DNA from: UBA11891 sp049890035
GTDB taxonomy: Bacteria; Bacteroidota; Bacteroidia; Flavobacteriales; Flavobacteriaceae
Direction of reading: 5' to 3'
Assembly: GCA_049890035.1 (NCBI GenBank)
Contig: JBMHCG010000039.1
Location: 124,001 to 188,000, forward strand
Length of the DNA: 64,000 nucleotides
Shown here: positions 8,054 through 17,122 of the stretch, piece by piece
Position numbering within the stretch: position 1 is the stretch's first letter
Layout of the letters: every line of letters starts with the position of its first letter
The notes under the pieces: model-generated
What the model was told of the DNA's origin: nothing
Database searches by the model: none
What the model saw: the letters and a program-made list of their open reading frames with translations, nothing else
Program-made: the position numbers and the translations under genes

Positions 8054-8800
8054 TTAAGTGAGCATGCCTCCATCCACTTGGAGAACTTGCCCGGTGATAT
8101 AAGTAGATAAATCAGAAGCCAAAAAGACACAAGCATTGGCTACATCTTCAGGTTGTCCTCCTCTTTTGAGTGGAATTCCTTCCCGCCAACCGGCAACAAC
8201 AGCTTCCGGTAGCGTATCGGTCATTTCGGTTTCAATAAAACCGGGAGCAATCACGTTGGAACGAATATTCCGTGAGCCCAATTCCAATGCCACAGACTTT
8301 GAAAATCCAATGATGCCGGCCTTGGATGCTGCGTAATTGGCTTGACCCGCATTGCCCTTGACACCCACCACAGAACTCATGTGAATCAAACTGCCTTTGC
8401 GCTGTTTTAAGAAACAACGCTGGATGGCTTTGGTCATGTTGAATACAGATTTTAAGTTGACTTTAATCACATCGTCAAAGTCTGCTTCCCCCATTCGCAT
8501 TAACAAATTATCTTTTGTTATACCGGCGTTATTGATTAATACATCAATTTCTCCAAAGTCTTCCAAAACTGTGTCTACCAATGTTTGTGCAGCATCGAAA
8601 TCAGCGGCATTGCTCTGGTAACCTTTTGCTTTGACACCCAGCTGCTCCAATGCAGCCTGAAGTTCCTCAGCTGCTGCAACGGAATTGCTGTAGGTGAAAG
8701 CAACATGACACCCATGTTCTGCAAATTTTAGTGCGATACCCCGACCAATGCCTCTGCTGGCACCGGTTATCAGGGCTGTTTTAGCGGATAATAATTTCAT
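8054..8800 (-). CDS. fabG: 3-oxoacyl-[acyl-carrier-protein] reductase FabG
   Basis: 248 residues, classical short-chain dehydrogenase. NADPH-binding 'ALITGASRGIGRGIALKFAE', 'LINNAGITKDNLLMRM', catalytic Ser in 'IHMSSVVGVKGNAGQANYAASKAG' with Tyr156 and Lys160, and 'VIAPGFIETEMT' are all present. It reduces beta-ketoacyl-ACP in fatty-acid elongation. The start overlaps the sucD stop by one base (TGATG), giving a TCA-cycle gene and a fatty-acid gene in one transcription unit. Confidence 0.95.
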   Translation of the reverse strand: MKLLSAKTALITGASRGIGRGIALKFAEHGCHVAFTYSNSVAAAEELQAALEQLGVKAKGYQSNAADFDAAQTLVDTVLEDFGEIDVLINNAGITKDNLLMRMGEADFDDVIKVNLKSVFNMTKAIQRCFLKQRKGSLIHMSSVVGVKGNAGQANYAASKAGIIGFSKSVALELGSRNIRSNVIAPGFIETEMTDTLPEAVVAGWREGIPLKRGGQPEDVANACVFLASDLSTYITGQVLQVDGGMLT

Positions 8801-9675
8801 CAGGCTTGTAAAATTTCTGCAACTTTTGAACCAATACGTGCTGGGGAATCGACGACGTGTATCCCACAGGCGGCCATAATAGCTTTTTTAGCTTCTGCGG
8901 TGTCTTCGGCACCCCCTACGATAGCACCTGCATGCCCCATGGTTCGTCCTTTAGGAGCGGTTTGACCAGCGATAAATCCAACTACAGGTTTTTGATTTCC
9001 ATTGGCTTGGATCCACCGTGCAGCATCTGCCTCTAGCTGCCCGCCGATTTCACCAATCATAACAATGGCTTCCGTTTCAGGATCGTTCATTAATAATTCA
9101 ACGGCTTCTTGGGTTGTTGTACCTATAATAGGATCACCTCCAATACCAATAGCAGTTGTTATCCCCATCCCCTCTCTTACCACTTGGTCTGCTGCTTCGT
9201 ATGTCAAAGTCCCTGATTTGGAAACGATACCTACATTCCCTTTTTTAAAGACAAAGCCTGGCATAATCCCAACTTTTGCTTCTTCTGGTGTAATGACACC
9301 GGGACAGTTGGGCCCCACCATACGGCAATCTTTTCCCTTTAAATAGTCCGCTACTTTGACCATATCAGCAACGGGAATGCCTTCAGTAATGGTAATGATG
9401 ACCTTGATTCCTGCCTCTGCAGCTTCCATAATGGCGTCGGCAGCAAAAGCGGGTGGTACGAAAATAATGGTTGTATCCGCTCCCACTTTTTCTACCGCTT
9501 CGGCAACGGTGTTAAACACAGGACGATCAAGATGGGTTTGTCCCCCTTTTCCTGGGGTGACACCACCGACAACATTGGTCCCGTAGGCAATCATTTGGGA
9601 GGCGTGAAAGGTTCCTTCACTTCCTGTAAATCCCTGGACAATTATTTTTGAGTCTTTGTTTACAAGTACACTCAT
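8800..9675 (-). CDS. sucD: Succinyl-CoA synthetase alpha subunit SucD
   Basis: 291 residues. The CoA-binding Rossmann domain starts with 'KIIVQGFTGSEGTFHASQMIAYGT'; 'MVGPNCPGVITPEEAKVGIMPG' and 'VGIVSKSGTLTYEA' follow, and 'GRTMGHAGAIVGG' carries the phosphorylated histidine (His248). It makes succinate and ATP or GTP from succinyl-CoA with SucC, whose gene is not in this window. It lies between efp and fabG on the same strand. Confidence 0.96.
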   Translation of the reverse strand: MSVLVNKDSKIIVQGFTGSEGTFHASQMIAYGTNVVGGVTPGKGGQTHLDRPVFNTVAEAVEKVGADTTIIFVPPAFAADAIMEAAEAGIKVIITITEGIPVADMVKVADYLKGKDCRMVGPNCPGVITPEEAKVGIMPGFVFKKGNVGIVSKSGTLTYEAADQVVREGMGITTAIGIGGDPIIGTTTQEAVELLMNDPETEAIVMIGEIGGQLEADAARWIQANGNQKPVVGFIAGQTAPKGRTMGHAGAIVGGAEDTAEAKKAIMAACGIHVVDSPARIGSKVAEILQA

Positions 9676-9715
9676 GAGTATGGAATTAGCTTAAATTCTT
9701 ATTTTATTTGGTTTG

Positions 9716-10282
9716 TTATTCTTTGATGCGTTCCTGGTAGTTTCCTTTGTCCGTATCGATTTTAATTTTGTCCCCTTCGTTGATAAACAAGGGAACATTA
9801 ATTTGTGCTCCAGTTTCAACTGTTGCAGGTTTGGTCGCGTTGGTAGCTGTGTTACCTTTGACTCCGGGTTCCGTATGGGTGACTTCAAGAACAACGCTTG
9901 CAGGCAATTCTACAGAAAGAGGCATGCTGTCTTCGGTATTTATCGAGATTGACACCAGTTCTCCTTCTTTCATCAAGTCAGCATTGTCAATGATATTTTC
10001 ATTGATGCTGATCTGTTCGTAGTCGTCCGCATTCATGAAGTGAAATTGTTCCCCTTCGCGATAGAGGTATTGAAATTTATTGGTTTCAACACGAATAGCT
10101 TCTATTTTGTGCCCCGCAGAAAAGGTATTTTCCACAACTTTGCCTGACGTTACGCTTTTTAGTTTTGTTCTGACAAAAGCCGGTCCTTTTCCTGGTTTTA
10201 CATGTAAAAAATTTACGATTTTGTAAATGTCGTTGCTGTATTTAATACAGAGGCCTTTGCGAATATCAGCAGTTGTTGCCAT
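9716..10282 (-). CDS. efp: Translation elongation factor P
   Basis: 188 residues in the three-barrel EF-P layout. 'TTADIRKGLCIKYSNDIYKIVNFLHVKPGKGPAFVRTKLKSV' is the N-terminal KOW-like domain, with the loop lysine that is modified in many bacteria at Lys32. The C-terminal OB domains contain 'GVKGNTATNATKPATVETGAQINVPLFINEGDKIKIDT', the EF-P signature. EF-P relieves ribosome stalling on proline stretches. It follows lpxA by nine bases. Confidence 0.97.
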   Translation of the reverse strand: MATTADIRKGLCIKYSNDIYKIVNFLHVKPGKGPAFVRTKLKSVTSGKVVENTFSAGHKIEAIRVETNKFQYLYREGEQFHFMNADDYEQISINENIIDNADLMKEGELVSISINTEDSMPLSVELPASVVLEVTHTEPGVKGNTATNATKPATVETGAQINVPLFINEGDKIKIDTDKGNYQERIKE

Positions 10283-10291
10283 GATGTTGAT

Positions 10292-11077
10292 TTAGTTTCT
10301 TTGGAAGTATCCTTTCATGATACCGCGCTGTGAGTTTCTTATAAATTGTAATATTTCGTCTCGTTCTGGTGAAGCAATCATTTCAGCTTCAATGATTTCT
10401 GCCGCTTGTGCATTATTGTATTTTTTTTGGTAAAGTAAGCGATAAATATTTTGTATTTCAGTAATTTTTTCGGCACTAAAGCCGCGACGACGCAAACCTA
10501 CTGAATTGATTCCAACATAAGAAAGAGGCTCCCTTGCACCTTTAACATAGGGCGGCACATCTTTACGCACCAAAGACCCACCTGCAATGAAAGCGTGATC
10601 CCCAATGGTAACAAATTGATGAACAGCCGTCATCCCTGCCAAAATCACGTAATCCCCTATTGTAATATGACCGGCCAAGGTTGAATTGTTGGAAAAAATA
10701 CAATGATCTCCTACGATACAATCATGTGCAACATGAGAATAGGCCATTATCAGGCAATTGCTTCCGATGGTGGTTTTCATCCGATTGGTCGTTCCTCTGT
10801 TAATGGTTACACACTCACGAATAGTCGTACCATCTCCTATCTCAGCAGTTGTTTCTTCTCCATTAAATTTTAAGTCCTGGGGAATAGCAGCGATTACCGC
10901 TCCTGGGAAAACAGAACAATTTTTTCCAATACGAGCCCCTTCCATGATGGTAACATTGGGACCAATCCATGTACCTTCGCCAATGACAACATTATTGGAG
11001 ATGGTAGCAAAAGGTTCTACCACTACATTTTTAGCAATTTTAGCCCCGGGATGAATAAATGCGAGTGGTTGATTCAT
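10292..11077 (-). CDS. lpxA: UDP-N-acetylglucosamine acyltransferase LpxA
   Basis: 261 residues, left-handed beta-helix acyltransferase doing the first step of lipid A synthesis. Hexapeptide repeats run from about residue 5 to 185 ('IHPGAKIAKNVVVEPFATISNNVVIGEGTWIG' region), with the active-site stretch 'MAYSHVAHDCIVG' (His115, His118) and the C-terminal helical domain 'GLRRRGFSAEKITEIQNIYRLLY'. It begins immediately after the lpxC-fabZ stop. Confidence 0.96.
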   Translation of the reverse strand: MNQPLAFIHPGAKIAKNVVVEPFATISNNVVIGEGTWIGPNVTIMEGARIGKNCSVFPGAVIAAIPQDLKFNGEETTAEIGDGTTIRECVTINRGTTNRMKTTIGSNCLIMAYSHVAHDCIVGDHCIFSNNSTLAGHITIGDYVILAGMTAVHQFVTIGDHAFIAGGSLVRKDVPPYVKGAREPLSYVGINSVGLRRRGFSAEKITEIQNIYRLLYQKKYNNAQAAEIIEAEMIASPERDEILQFIRNSQRGIMKGYFQRN

Positions 11078-12487
11078 TTATTCCGTTTCTTTTCGTTTGA
11101 TAATTTGAGCCATCATATCACCTTCCGAAGTCAATTGTCCATTAACATAAGCAGAGGCACGCATGTGGCAAATCCCCCTTCGAATAGGAGTTATCAAATC
11201 CAGTTTAAAGATCATAGTGTCTCCAGGATGAACCGGTCGCTTGAACTTGACATTATCAATTTTCATGAAAAAAGTCAGGTAATTTTCTGGATCAGGGACT
11301 GTATTCAATACCAGGATACCACCAGCTTGTGCCATCGCTTCAATCTGTAAAACCCCAGGCATAACCGGTGCGCCAGGAAAATGTCCTTCAAAATAGGGCT
11401 CGTTCATCGTCACGTTTTTGAGGGCTATGACATGGGTTTCGGACAACTCATAAATTTTGTCAACCAATAAAAAAGGAGGTCGATGGGGAAGCATTTTCAT
11501 AATGGCTACCGTATCCATCAGAGGGGGCTGTGAAAAATCTATTTTCGGTACATTCAATCGCTTGTCATGCTTGACCATTTTTGCAACCTTATGAGCAAAA
11601 TCAGTATTGACGCGATGACCGGGTTTCTTTGCAATAACATGCCCTCGAATCCGTATCCCGATTAAAGCCAGATCTCCTATAACATCTAATAGTTTGTGAC
11701 GAGCTGCTTCATTCGAGTAATGCAGGGTAAGATTATCAAGTATGCCGTTGGGTTTGATGCTGATTTGGTCTTTATTAAAGGCCTTTTTTAACTTTTCCGT
11801 TGTCGCTTCCGAAAGGGGCTTGTCAACGTATACGATGGCATTGTTTAGATCCCCACCTTTGATCAACCCGTGATCCAAAAGGGTTTCCAATTCATGCAAA
11901 AAACTAAACGTCCTTGCAGAGGCTATATCCGAAGCAAAATCAGTGAGTGTATCCAAGGTTGCATTCTGGGTTCCCAAGACTTTGGTGCCAAAGTCAACCA
12001 TGGTCGTAATTTGGTAGGCATCGGAGGGAATGATGGTCAATTCACTACCGCTTTCTTCATCTTTCATGGAGATAACTTCATCTACAACAAACTCCTCTCG
12101 TAATTCTTTTTGTTGTTCCATACCGGCTTTTTGAAGTGCTTCGACAAAATATTTTGAAGAGCCGTCTAGAATGGGGGGTTCCGGAGCATTCAATCGGATG
12201 TAGCAATTGTCAATTTCCAATCCGACCAAGGCAGCTAAGACATGCTCTGAGGTATGAATTTTTGCGCCTTCTTTTTCCAGATTGGTTCCCCTTTGGGTAT
12301 TGGTAACCCATTGAATATCAGCTGGAATGGATACCGGTGGTTCTAAATCCTCGCGGATGAATACATAGCCTGTGTTTTCGGGAGCGGGTTCAAAGCGCAA
12401 GATTACTTGAAGCCCTGTGTGTAGGCCCACACCTTCAAGGGAAACTGATTTTGAAATGGTTTGTTGAGGAACCGTTTTTTGTATCAT
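11078..12487 (-). CDS. lpxC-fabZ: Bifunctional LpxC deacetylase / FabZ dehydratase
   Basis: 469 residues, the fusion typical of Bacteroidota. Residues 1 to about 310 are the zinc deacetylase LpxC ('SVSLEGVGLHTG', zinc ligand in 'IHTSEHVLAALVGL', 'AARHKLLDVIGDLALIG', 'AKKPGHRVN'), the committed step of lipid A synthesis. From about 325 the hot-dog dehydratase FabZ follows ('MKMLPHRPPFLLVDKI', 'EGHFPGAPVMPGVLQIEAMAQAGG' region with catalytic His and Glu). The fusion ties lipid A synthesis to the fatty-acid pool at the level of translation. Overlaps lpxD as ATGA. Confidence 0.96.
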   Translation of the reverse strand: MIQKTVPQQTISKSVSLEGVGLHTGLQVILRFEPAPENTGYVFIREDLEPPVSIPADIQWVTNTQRGTNLEKEGAKIHTSEHVLAALVGLEIDNCYIRLNAPEPPILDGSSKYFVEALQKAGMEQQKELREEFVVDEVISMKDEESGSELTIIPSDAYQITTMVDFGTKVLGTQNATLDTLTDFASDIASARTFSFLHELETLLDHGLIKGGDLNNAIVYVDKPLSEATTEKLKKAFNKDQISIKPNGILDNLTLHYSNEAARHKLLDVIGDLALIGIRIRGHVIAKKPGHRVNTDFAHKVAKMVKHDKRLNVPKIDFSQPPLMDTVAIMKMLPHRPPFLLVDKIYELSETHVIALKNVTMNEPYFEGHFPGAPVMPGVLQIEAMAQAGGILVLNTVPDPENYLTFFMKIDNVKFKRPVHPGDTMIFKLDLITPIRRGICHMRASAYVNGQLTSEGDMMAQIIKRKETE

Positions 12488-13506
12488 GATGATTGGTTCT
12501 TTTCGATTTGGTTGATTCGTTTTACTAGGTCGGGTAAGTTTTTAAAATGTACGTAGGATTTATTATATCCCAAGTAATCTATAGCTGGGGTTCCTTGCAG
12601 TTTTGAGTGGCTTGGAATATTGCTGTTGACACCTGTTTGTCCTTGGATCTGAACGTGATCACCGATAGTGATGTGACCGATGACGCCAACTTGTCCGCCT
12701 ATGACACAATGGGAGCCGACTTTGGTTGAGCCAGCAATGCCTGTTTGAGCAGCTATTACCGTGTTTTCTCCAATTTCGACATTGTGAGCAATTTGGACTT
12801 GATTGTCAAGTTTAACCCCACGTCCAATTCGTGTCGACCCCAAAGTAGCTTTGTCTATGGTAGTCAACGCTCCGACGTCAACATGATCTTCCAATACGAC
12901 ATTCCCCGTTTGTGGTATTTTTTTGTATGCACCGTCCTCCTGAGGTGCATAACCAAAACCATCTGATCCGATGATGGCACCACTATGCAAGGTACATTGA
13001 TCCCCAATAACCGTGTCAGATAAAATTTGTACCCCCGGATAAAGAGTACAGTTTTTTCCAATAACAACGTTGTGCGCAATGAATACATTCGGAAAAATTG
13101 CAGTACCAGAGCCAATTCGGCAATTTTCCTCTATCACAACATACGCTCCTACATAGGCATCAGCTGGCATCGCTACATCATTTGCAATTTGAGCGCTAGG
13201 ATGAATTCCTTTCCTATTGTTTGTTCCATTACTGAAGTATTCTAATAAATCTGAAAAGGCTTGATACGCATTATCAACTCGAATAAGGGTAGGCTTGAAC
13301 TCTTGTTCCGAAACAAAATCTTGATTGACAAGTACTACAGAAGCATCCGTTGTATATAAGTAGGGTGTGTATTTTGGATTGGATAGAAATGATAAAGTCC
13401 CTTGTTGTGCTTCTTCAATTTTTGATAGTTCAGAAACTTCAATTTGGGGGTCTCCATCTATGGTGCCGTTCAGTTGCGTGGCGATCTGTTGGGCAGTAAA
13501 TTTCAT
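12484..13506 (-). CDS. lpxD: UDP-3-O-acylglucosamine N-acyltransferase LpxD
   Basis: 340 residues. The N-terminal uridine-binding domain ('FTAQQIATQLNGTIDGDPQIEVSELSKIEEAQQGTLSFLSNPKY') precedes a hexapeptide beta-helix with 'HSGAIIGSDGFGYAPQ', 'IDKATLGSTRIGRGVKLDNQVQIAHNVEIG' and 'GVNSNIPSHSKLQGTPA'. It adds the second 3-hydroxyacyl chain in lipid A synthesis. The start codon is preceded by an exact TACTTTTG element only four bases away, so the mRNA may be leaderless. It probably heads the lpxD-lpxC/fabZ-lpxA-efp unit. Confidence 0.96.
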   Translation of the reverse strand: MKFTAQQIATQLNGTIDGDPQIEVSELSKIEEAQQGTLSFLSNPKYTPYLYTTDASVVLVNQDFVSEQEFKPTLIRVDNAYQAFSDLLEYFSNGTNNRKGIHPSAQIANDVAMPADAYVGAYVVIEENCRIGSGTAIFPNVFIAHNVVIGKNCTLYPGVQILSDTVIGDQCTLHSGAIIGSDGFGYAPQEDGAYKKIPQTGNVVLEDHVDVGALTTIDKATLGSTRIGRGVKLDNQVQIAHNVEIGENTVIAAQTGIAGSTKVGSHCVIGGQVGVIGHITIGDHVQIQGQTGVNSNIPSHSKLQGTPAIDYLGYNKSYVHFKNLPDLVKRINQIEKNQSS

Positions 13507-13510
13507 AGTG

Positions 13511-13518
13511 CAAAAGTA
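13511..13518 (-). promoter_or_regulatory. TACTTTTG -7 element before lpxD
   Basis: Exact match to the Bacteroidota -7 consensus TAnnTTTG on the minus strand, ending four bases before the lpxD ATG at 13506. A start site about 5-7 bases downstream would fall on or next to the start codon. Confidence 0.6.
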
Positions 13519-13534
13519 GGAATTTCCAATGAAA

Positions 13535-14743
13535 CTAGCTTTTGGGGCTACACAAATAAAATTGTTTCTGATCGTTTGTGTATTTCATTAGTGCTGTAAA
13601 GCTCTGGTGTTGGTGAATTGGAATACTTATACCCGTTTCGTCGAGAAGCAGTATGGGGTGTTTTTTTGATGAATAGGCCTGATTGGAAACACTTCCAGTA
13701 AATACATAGGCGTTGGCTACATCCTGTGAACCATAAAAAGCAGTCCATTTTTTTCTCAGCCTATCCAGTTGATCCTCATCGAAGGGTTCATTTTGCATTT
13801 TTATTTGAAACAAATCTCTTTGGATCAGGCGTCTTGAGCCGTCTTGGAGGATAAAATCATTGCTTTGCTGCCATTGTTTGACGGTATACCAAATATCCGC
13901 ATCATCCAACGTCACAAAAACCTCCCAAATACCCGACGAAAAAAGGTTTTCGTTAGAGATGGTTGCAAGCAGTTGAATCAATCTTTTGGATCCACCAATA
14001 GAGATACCAGCTGCCAACAAATGGCGTGCGCGATTCAATACCTTGACCAAAAGTAATTCGGCGACCAAACTGGTTTTGTGTAAATAGACCTGCCAATACA
14101 TCATCCGCCGGGCTAATAAGAATTTTTCCAAGGAATAACTCGCTTTTTGATGAAACACCAATTGGTCATCGACTACGTGCATCATCGACACCAGCCGATT
14201 GGAATTGATATTCCCCTCCATGGCTCCTGTGTAGAAACTATCTCTTTTAAGGTAATCAAGACGATCCAAATCGACCTGCCCTTCCAAGAGTTGGTGAAAA
14301 AATTTTCTGGAGTATGTGTTGTTGAATATTGCCAGTGCAACATCCAAGCTTCCAGCTTCTTTTTCATTGATCTTTTGCATTAACCCCTCCGATATTTGCT
14401 CATGAGCAATTCCAGGAAGCAGGGATTTTTCAATGGCATGAGAAAAGGGACCGTGACCAATATCATGAAGCAGTAAGGCCACTTGAAGTGCTTCTGATTC
14501 TTGATTCGAGATAGCCACCCCTTTTTTTCGCAAATGGGCGATCGCTTTTTGAGCCAAATGAAGACACCCCAAAGCATGTTCGAATCGATTGTGGTGGGCA
14601 CCTGGAAATACAAAGACGGACAAACCCATTTGGGAGATACGCCGCAAACGCTGAAAATAAGGGTGGTTAATAAGACGAATAAGAAGCGGTGAGTCGATGG
14701 CAATAAAACCGTAAATTGGGTCGTTGATTAATAAAGGTTTCAT
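13535..14743 (-). CDS. HD-domain phosphohydrolase
   Basis: 402 residues. The HD signature is split as usual: 'FPGAHHNRFEHALGCLHLAQKAI' around residue 50, then 'ALLLHDIGHGPFSHAIE' around 90, and 'GQVDLDRLDYLKRD' around 160. The layout matches the dGTPase-like HD phosphohydrolases found next to lpxD in many Bacteroidota; hydrolysis of a nucleotide is likely but the substrate is unknown. The stop lies 28 bp before the lpxD start. A TATATTTG element (14775-14768) is 24 bp upstream of the ATG. Confidence 0.88.
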   Translation of the reverse strand: MKPLLINDPIYGFIAIDSPLLIRLINHPYFQRLRRISQMGLSVFVFPGAHHNRFEHALGCLHLAQKAIAHLRKKGVAISNQESEALQVALLLHDIGHGPFSHAIEKSLLPGIAHEQISEGLMQKINEKEAGSLDVALAIFNNTYSRKFFHQLLEGQVDLDRLDYLKRDSFYTGAMEGNINSNRLVSMMHVVDDQLVFHQKASYSLEKFLLARRMMYWQVYLHKTSLVAELLLVKVLNRARHLLAAGISIGGSKRLIQLLATISNENLFSSGIWEVFVTLDDADIWYTVKQWQQSNDFILQDGSRRLIQRDLFQIKMQNEPFDEDQLDRLRKKWTAFYGSQDVANAYVFTGSVSNQAYSSKKHPILLLDETGISIPIHQHQSFTALMKYTNDQKQFYLCSPKS

Positions 14744-14767
14744 AGCCGTTCGCTAGCGGTTTCCTTG

Positions 14768-14775
14768 CAAATATA
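14768..14775 (-). promoter_or_regulatory. TATATTTG -7 element before the HD phosphohydrolase gene
   Basis: Exact TAnnTTTG on the minus strand, 24 bases before the ATG at 14743, inside the 37-bp gap to the divergent porX gene. Confidence 0.5.
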
Positions 14776-14780
14776 ATGAT

Positions 14781-16334
14781 ATGCAAAAAATACCCATTCT
14801 ATGGGTCGATGACGAAATTGACCTTCTCAAACCACACATCCTATTCCTTGCTGACAAAGGCTACCAGGTGACACCTTGCAACAATGGGAGAGAAGCTTTG
14901 GATTTGATCCAAGAAACAGCCTTCGAACTTGTTCTTCTTGACGAAAACATGCCGGGCCTTTCAGGTTTAGAGACATTGACTGAGGTAAAACAAAAGCAAC
15001 CGACCCTACCCATTGTAATGATCACCAAGAACGAAGCAGAGCATATCATGGAGGAAGCCATCGGATCGAAAATTTCGGACTACTTGATCAAACCGGTCAA
15101 CCCCCATCAGATCTTATTGTGTTTGAAGAAACTTCTCCAACACAATCACCTCGTTTCGGAAAAGACCATTCAAAACTATCAACAAGAATTCCGGGCCATA
15201 GCCCTGTCATTGAACGATTTGCAAACTTTTGACGATTGGGCGGCTTTCTACAATAAAATGGTTTTCTGGGAATTGGAATTGGAACATTTGGAAGACACCA
15301 GCATGTTTGAAATTTTTGAAACCCAAATGCAAGAAGCAAACCAACTGTTCGCTAAATTCATTGAAAACAATTATGAAGAATGGATACAAAATCCGAGTCT
15401 GGCTCCAACCCTGTCGCATCAACTTCTAGATCGGGAGGTTTTTCCTAAACTCAGAAAAGAGCAACCAAGCCTCCTTCTGGTCATAGATAATTTGCGATTG
15501 GATCAATGGAAAATCATATCGGATACCTTTCGTTCCTATTACACTATTCAAGAAGAAAAAACATACTATAGCATTTTACCTACAGCAACACAATATGCTC
15601 GTAATGCACTCTTCTCGGGGTTAACCCCTTTGCAGATGGAAACAATGCATCCGAATTGGTGGAAAAATGATACCGATGAAGGGGGGAAAAACCTTTATGA
15701 AGAAGCCTTCTTGGAGGCCCATTTAAAACGAAAAAAACATAATGTCAAGTGGAGCTACCACAAGATAAAACAACTGGCAGAGGGGAAACACTTGGTCAGA
15801 TTACTCCAAAATCATTCCAAAGAACAACTCACAGTGGTTGTATATAACTTTGTTGATATGATTTCACATGCTAAAACAGAAATGGAAATCATCAAAGAAT
15901 TGGCCGCTGACAACAAAGCTTATCGCTCCTTGACGAAATCATGGTTTAACAATTCACCATTGCTCGAATTGATTCAAAAAGCAGCAAAATTGGGTTTTCA
16001 ATTATTTTTAACCACGGATCATGGAACAATGAAAGTAATATCGCCTTCCAGCTTGATGGGGGATCGGGAGACGAGTCAAAATCTTCGCTATAAAACGGGA
16101 CGCGGCATGACATTTGAATCAAAACACGTCATGACGGCCAATGATCCACATTCGTTGGAACTTCCTCGACTGGCATTAAATAGTCAATTTGTCTTTGCGA
16201 AAGAGGATGTTTATTTTGTGTATCCAAAAAATTACAATCACTACGCAAGACTTTTTTTAAACAGCTACCAACACGGCGGAATTTCACTTGAAGAAATGAT
16301 TGTTCCGTTTGTTGCATTGACCCCAAGAAGCTAA
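14781..16334 (+). CDS. porX: PorX-type response regulator with PglZ phosphatase domain
   Basis: 517 residues. Residues 1 to about 120 are a CheY-like receiver ('PILWVDDEIDLLKPHI', phosphoacceptor Asp54 in 'LVLLDENMPGLSG', 'YLIKPV'). A helical linker follows, then a PglZ/alkaline-phosphatase-like domain from about residue 220 ('LLLVIDNLRLDQWKII', 'FSGLTPLQMETMHPNWW', 'LFLTTDHGTMKV', 'YKTGRGMTFESKHVM', 'YQHGGISLEEMIVPF'). This architecture is that of PorX, which controls type IX secretion in Porphyromonas and Flavobacterium; its output domain is an enzyme, not a DNA-binding domain. No sensor kinase or por gene is adjacent. It is followed 12 bp later by tsaE. Confidence 0.93.
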   Translation: MQKIPILWVDDEIDLLKPHILFLADKGYQVTPCNNGREALDLIQETAFELVLLDENMPGLSGLETLTEVKQKQPTLPIVMITKNEAEHIMEEAIGSKISDYLIKPVNPHQILLCLKKLLQHNHLVSEKTIQNYQQEFRAIALSLNDLQTFDDWAAFYNKMVFWELELEHLEDTSMFEIFETQMQEANQLFAKFIENNYEEWIQNPSLAPTLSHQLLDREVFPKLRKEQPSLLLVIDNLRLDQWKIISDTFRSYYTIQEEKTYYSILPTATQYARNALFSGLTPLQMETMHPNWWKNDTDEGGKNLYEEAFLEAHLKRKKHNVKWSYHKIKQLAEGKHLVRLLQNHSKEQLTVVVYNFVDMISHAKTEMEIIKELAADNKAYRSLTKSWFNNSPLLELIQKAAKLGFQLFLTTDHGTMKVISPSSLMGDRETSQNLRYKTGRGMTFESKHVMTANDPHSLELPRLALNSQFVFAKEDVYFVYPKNYNHYARLFLNSYQHGGISLEEMIVPFVALTPRS

Positions 16335-16342
16335 TACCTTTG
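16335..16342 (+). promoter_or_regulatory. TACCTTTG -7 element before tsaE
   Basis: Exact TAnnTTTG ending four bases before the GTG start of tsaE, overlapping the porX stop region. A TTG trinucleotide lies about 20 bases upstream, the spacing expected for the -33 element, so tsaE may have its own leaderless start. Confidence 0.55.
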
Positions 16343-16346
16343 CAAA

Positions 16347-16757
16347 GTGAAAATCCAATACGCACTTTCCGAGCTTGACCAAATTGCCGAACAGTTGCTA
16401 GAAAATTGGGAGCATCCAATTTTACTCTTCGAAGCACCTATGGGAGCGGGAAAAACAACTTTAATCAAAGCCTTATGTGAAAAAATGGGTATTCAAGAAC
16501 CTGTATCCAGTCCCACCTTTTCCCTGGTCAACAGTTACCGAGATCACAACGGAAATCCCGTTTATCATTTCGATCTCTATCGGCTCAAAAATATTGAGGA
16601 GGCACTTGACATTGGTATTGAAGAATACCTGGACTCGGGATACCGCTGTCTTATCGAATGGCCAGACCTTATTCACTCCATCTTATCGGAGCCGTTCCAA
16701 CGTGTCTCCATACAAATACTCCCTGATCAACAACGCTTGCTAGACATTCATAAATGA
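16347..16757 (+). CDS. tsaE: tRNA t6A37 biosynthesis ATPase TsaE
   Basis: 136 residues from a GTG start. TsaE is the ATPase of the TsaBDE complex that makes N6-threonylcarbamoyladenosine at tRNA position 37. The P-loop 'LLFEAPMGAGKTTLIKALC' (about residues 26-44), 'VSSPTFSLVNSY', 'VYHFDLYRL' and 'CLIEWPD' are the family signatures. The start overlaps nothing, while the end overlaps the next gene by four bases (ATGA). Confidence 0.95.
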   Translation: MKIQYALSELDQIAEQLLENWEHPILLFEAPMGAGKTTLIKALCEKMGIQEPVSSPTFSLVNSYRDHNGNPVYHFDLYRLKNIEEALDIGIEEYLDSGYRCLIEWPDLIHSILSEPFQRVSIQILPDQQRLLDIHK

Positions 16758-17122
16758 AATTATTGTATCGACTTGGGTATTATTTGGTAGGGCTTTCTTT
16801 GGGTATGCTCATTGTCAGTTTTGTTTTTAGCGGTAAAAAAACAAGCTGCAACTACGGACCCAATGCGCGGGTCTTGGCAGCCATAAGAAAAAAGAAGTTG
16901 CTTGAAAACAATAGTATCAGATTACATGGACAACGCATTGATTCTGTACTGTTTCACCAACTACTTGCACAAGCGAAAGTCGATTTTTCAGAAAGCAATA
17001 CCCAATTGGATAGTTGTAGAGTGTACCGCATTCAATCCTACTTCAATAAAATAAGCATTGCATTGGATGTTGAAAATTGCACCCAAAACGTTTCGATTCT
17101 CAAGCTGCATCTGCAGGACTAG
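16754..17122 (+). CDS. Small membrane-anchored protein, DUF4258-like
   Basis: 122 residues. One N-terminal membrane helix ('YYLVGLSLGMLIVSFVFSG') is followed by 'KKTSCNYGPNARVLAAIRKKKL' and a soluble domain with conserved-looking Cys residues ('LDSCRVYRI', 'VENCTQNV'). The gene order tsaE - this gene - proline dehydrogenase is familiar from flavobacterial genomes, where this protein is usually called DUF4258; I assign that family from memory of the pattern. The soluble part would face the periplasm. The end overlaps the convergent proline dehydrogenase gene by 23 bp. Confidence 0.6.
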   Translation: MKLLYRLGYYLVGLSLGMLIVSFVFSGKKTSCNYGPNARVLAAIRKKKLLENNSIRLHGQRIDSVLFHQLLAQAKVDFSESNTQLDSCRVYRIQSYFNKISIALDVENCTQNVSILKLHLQD

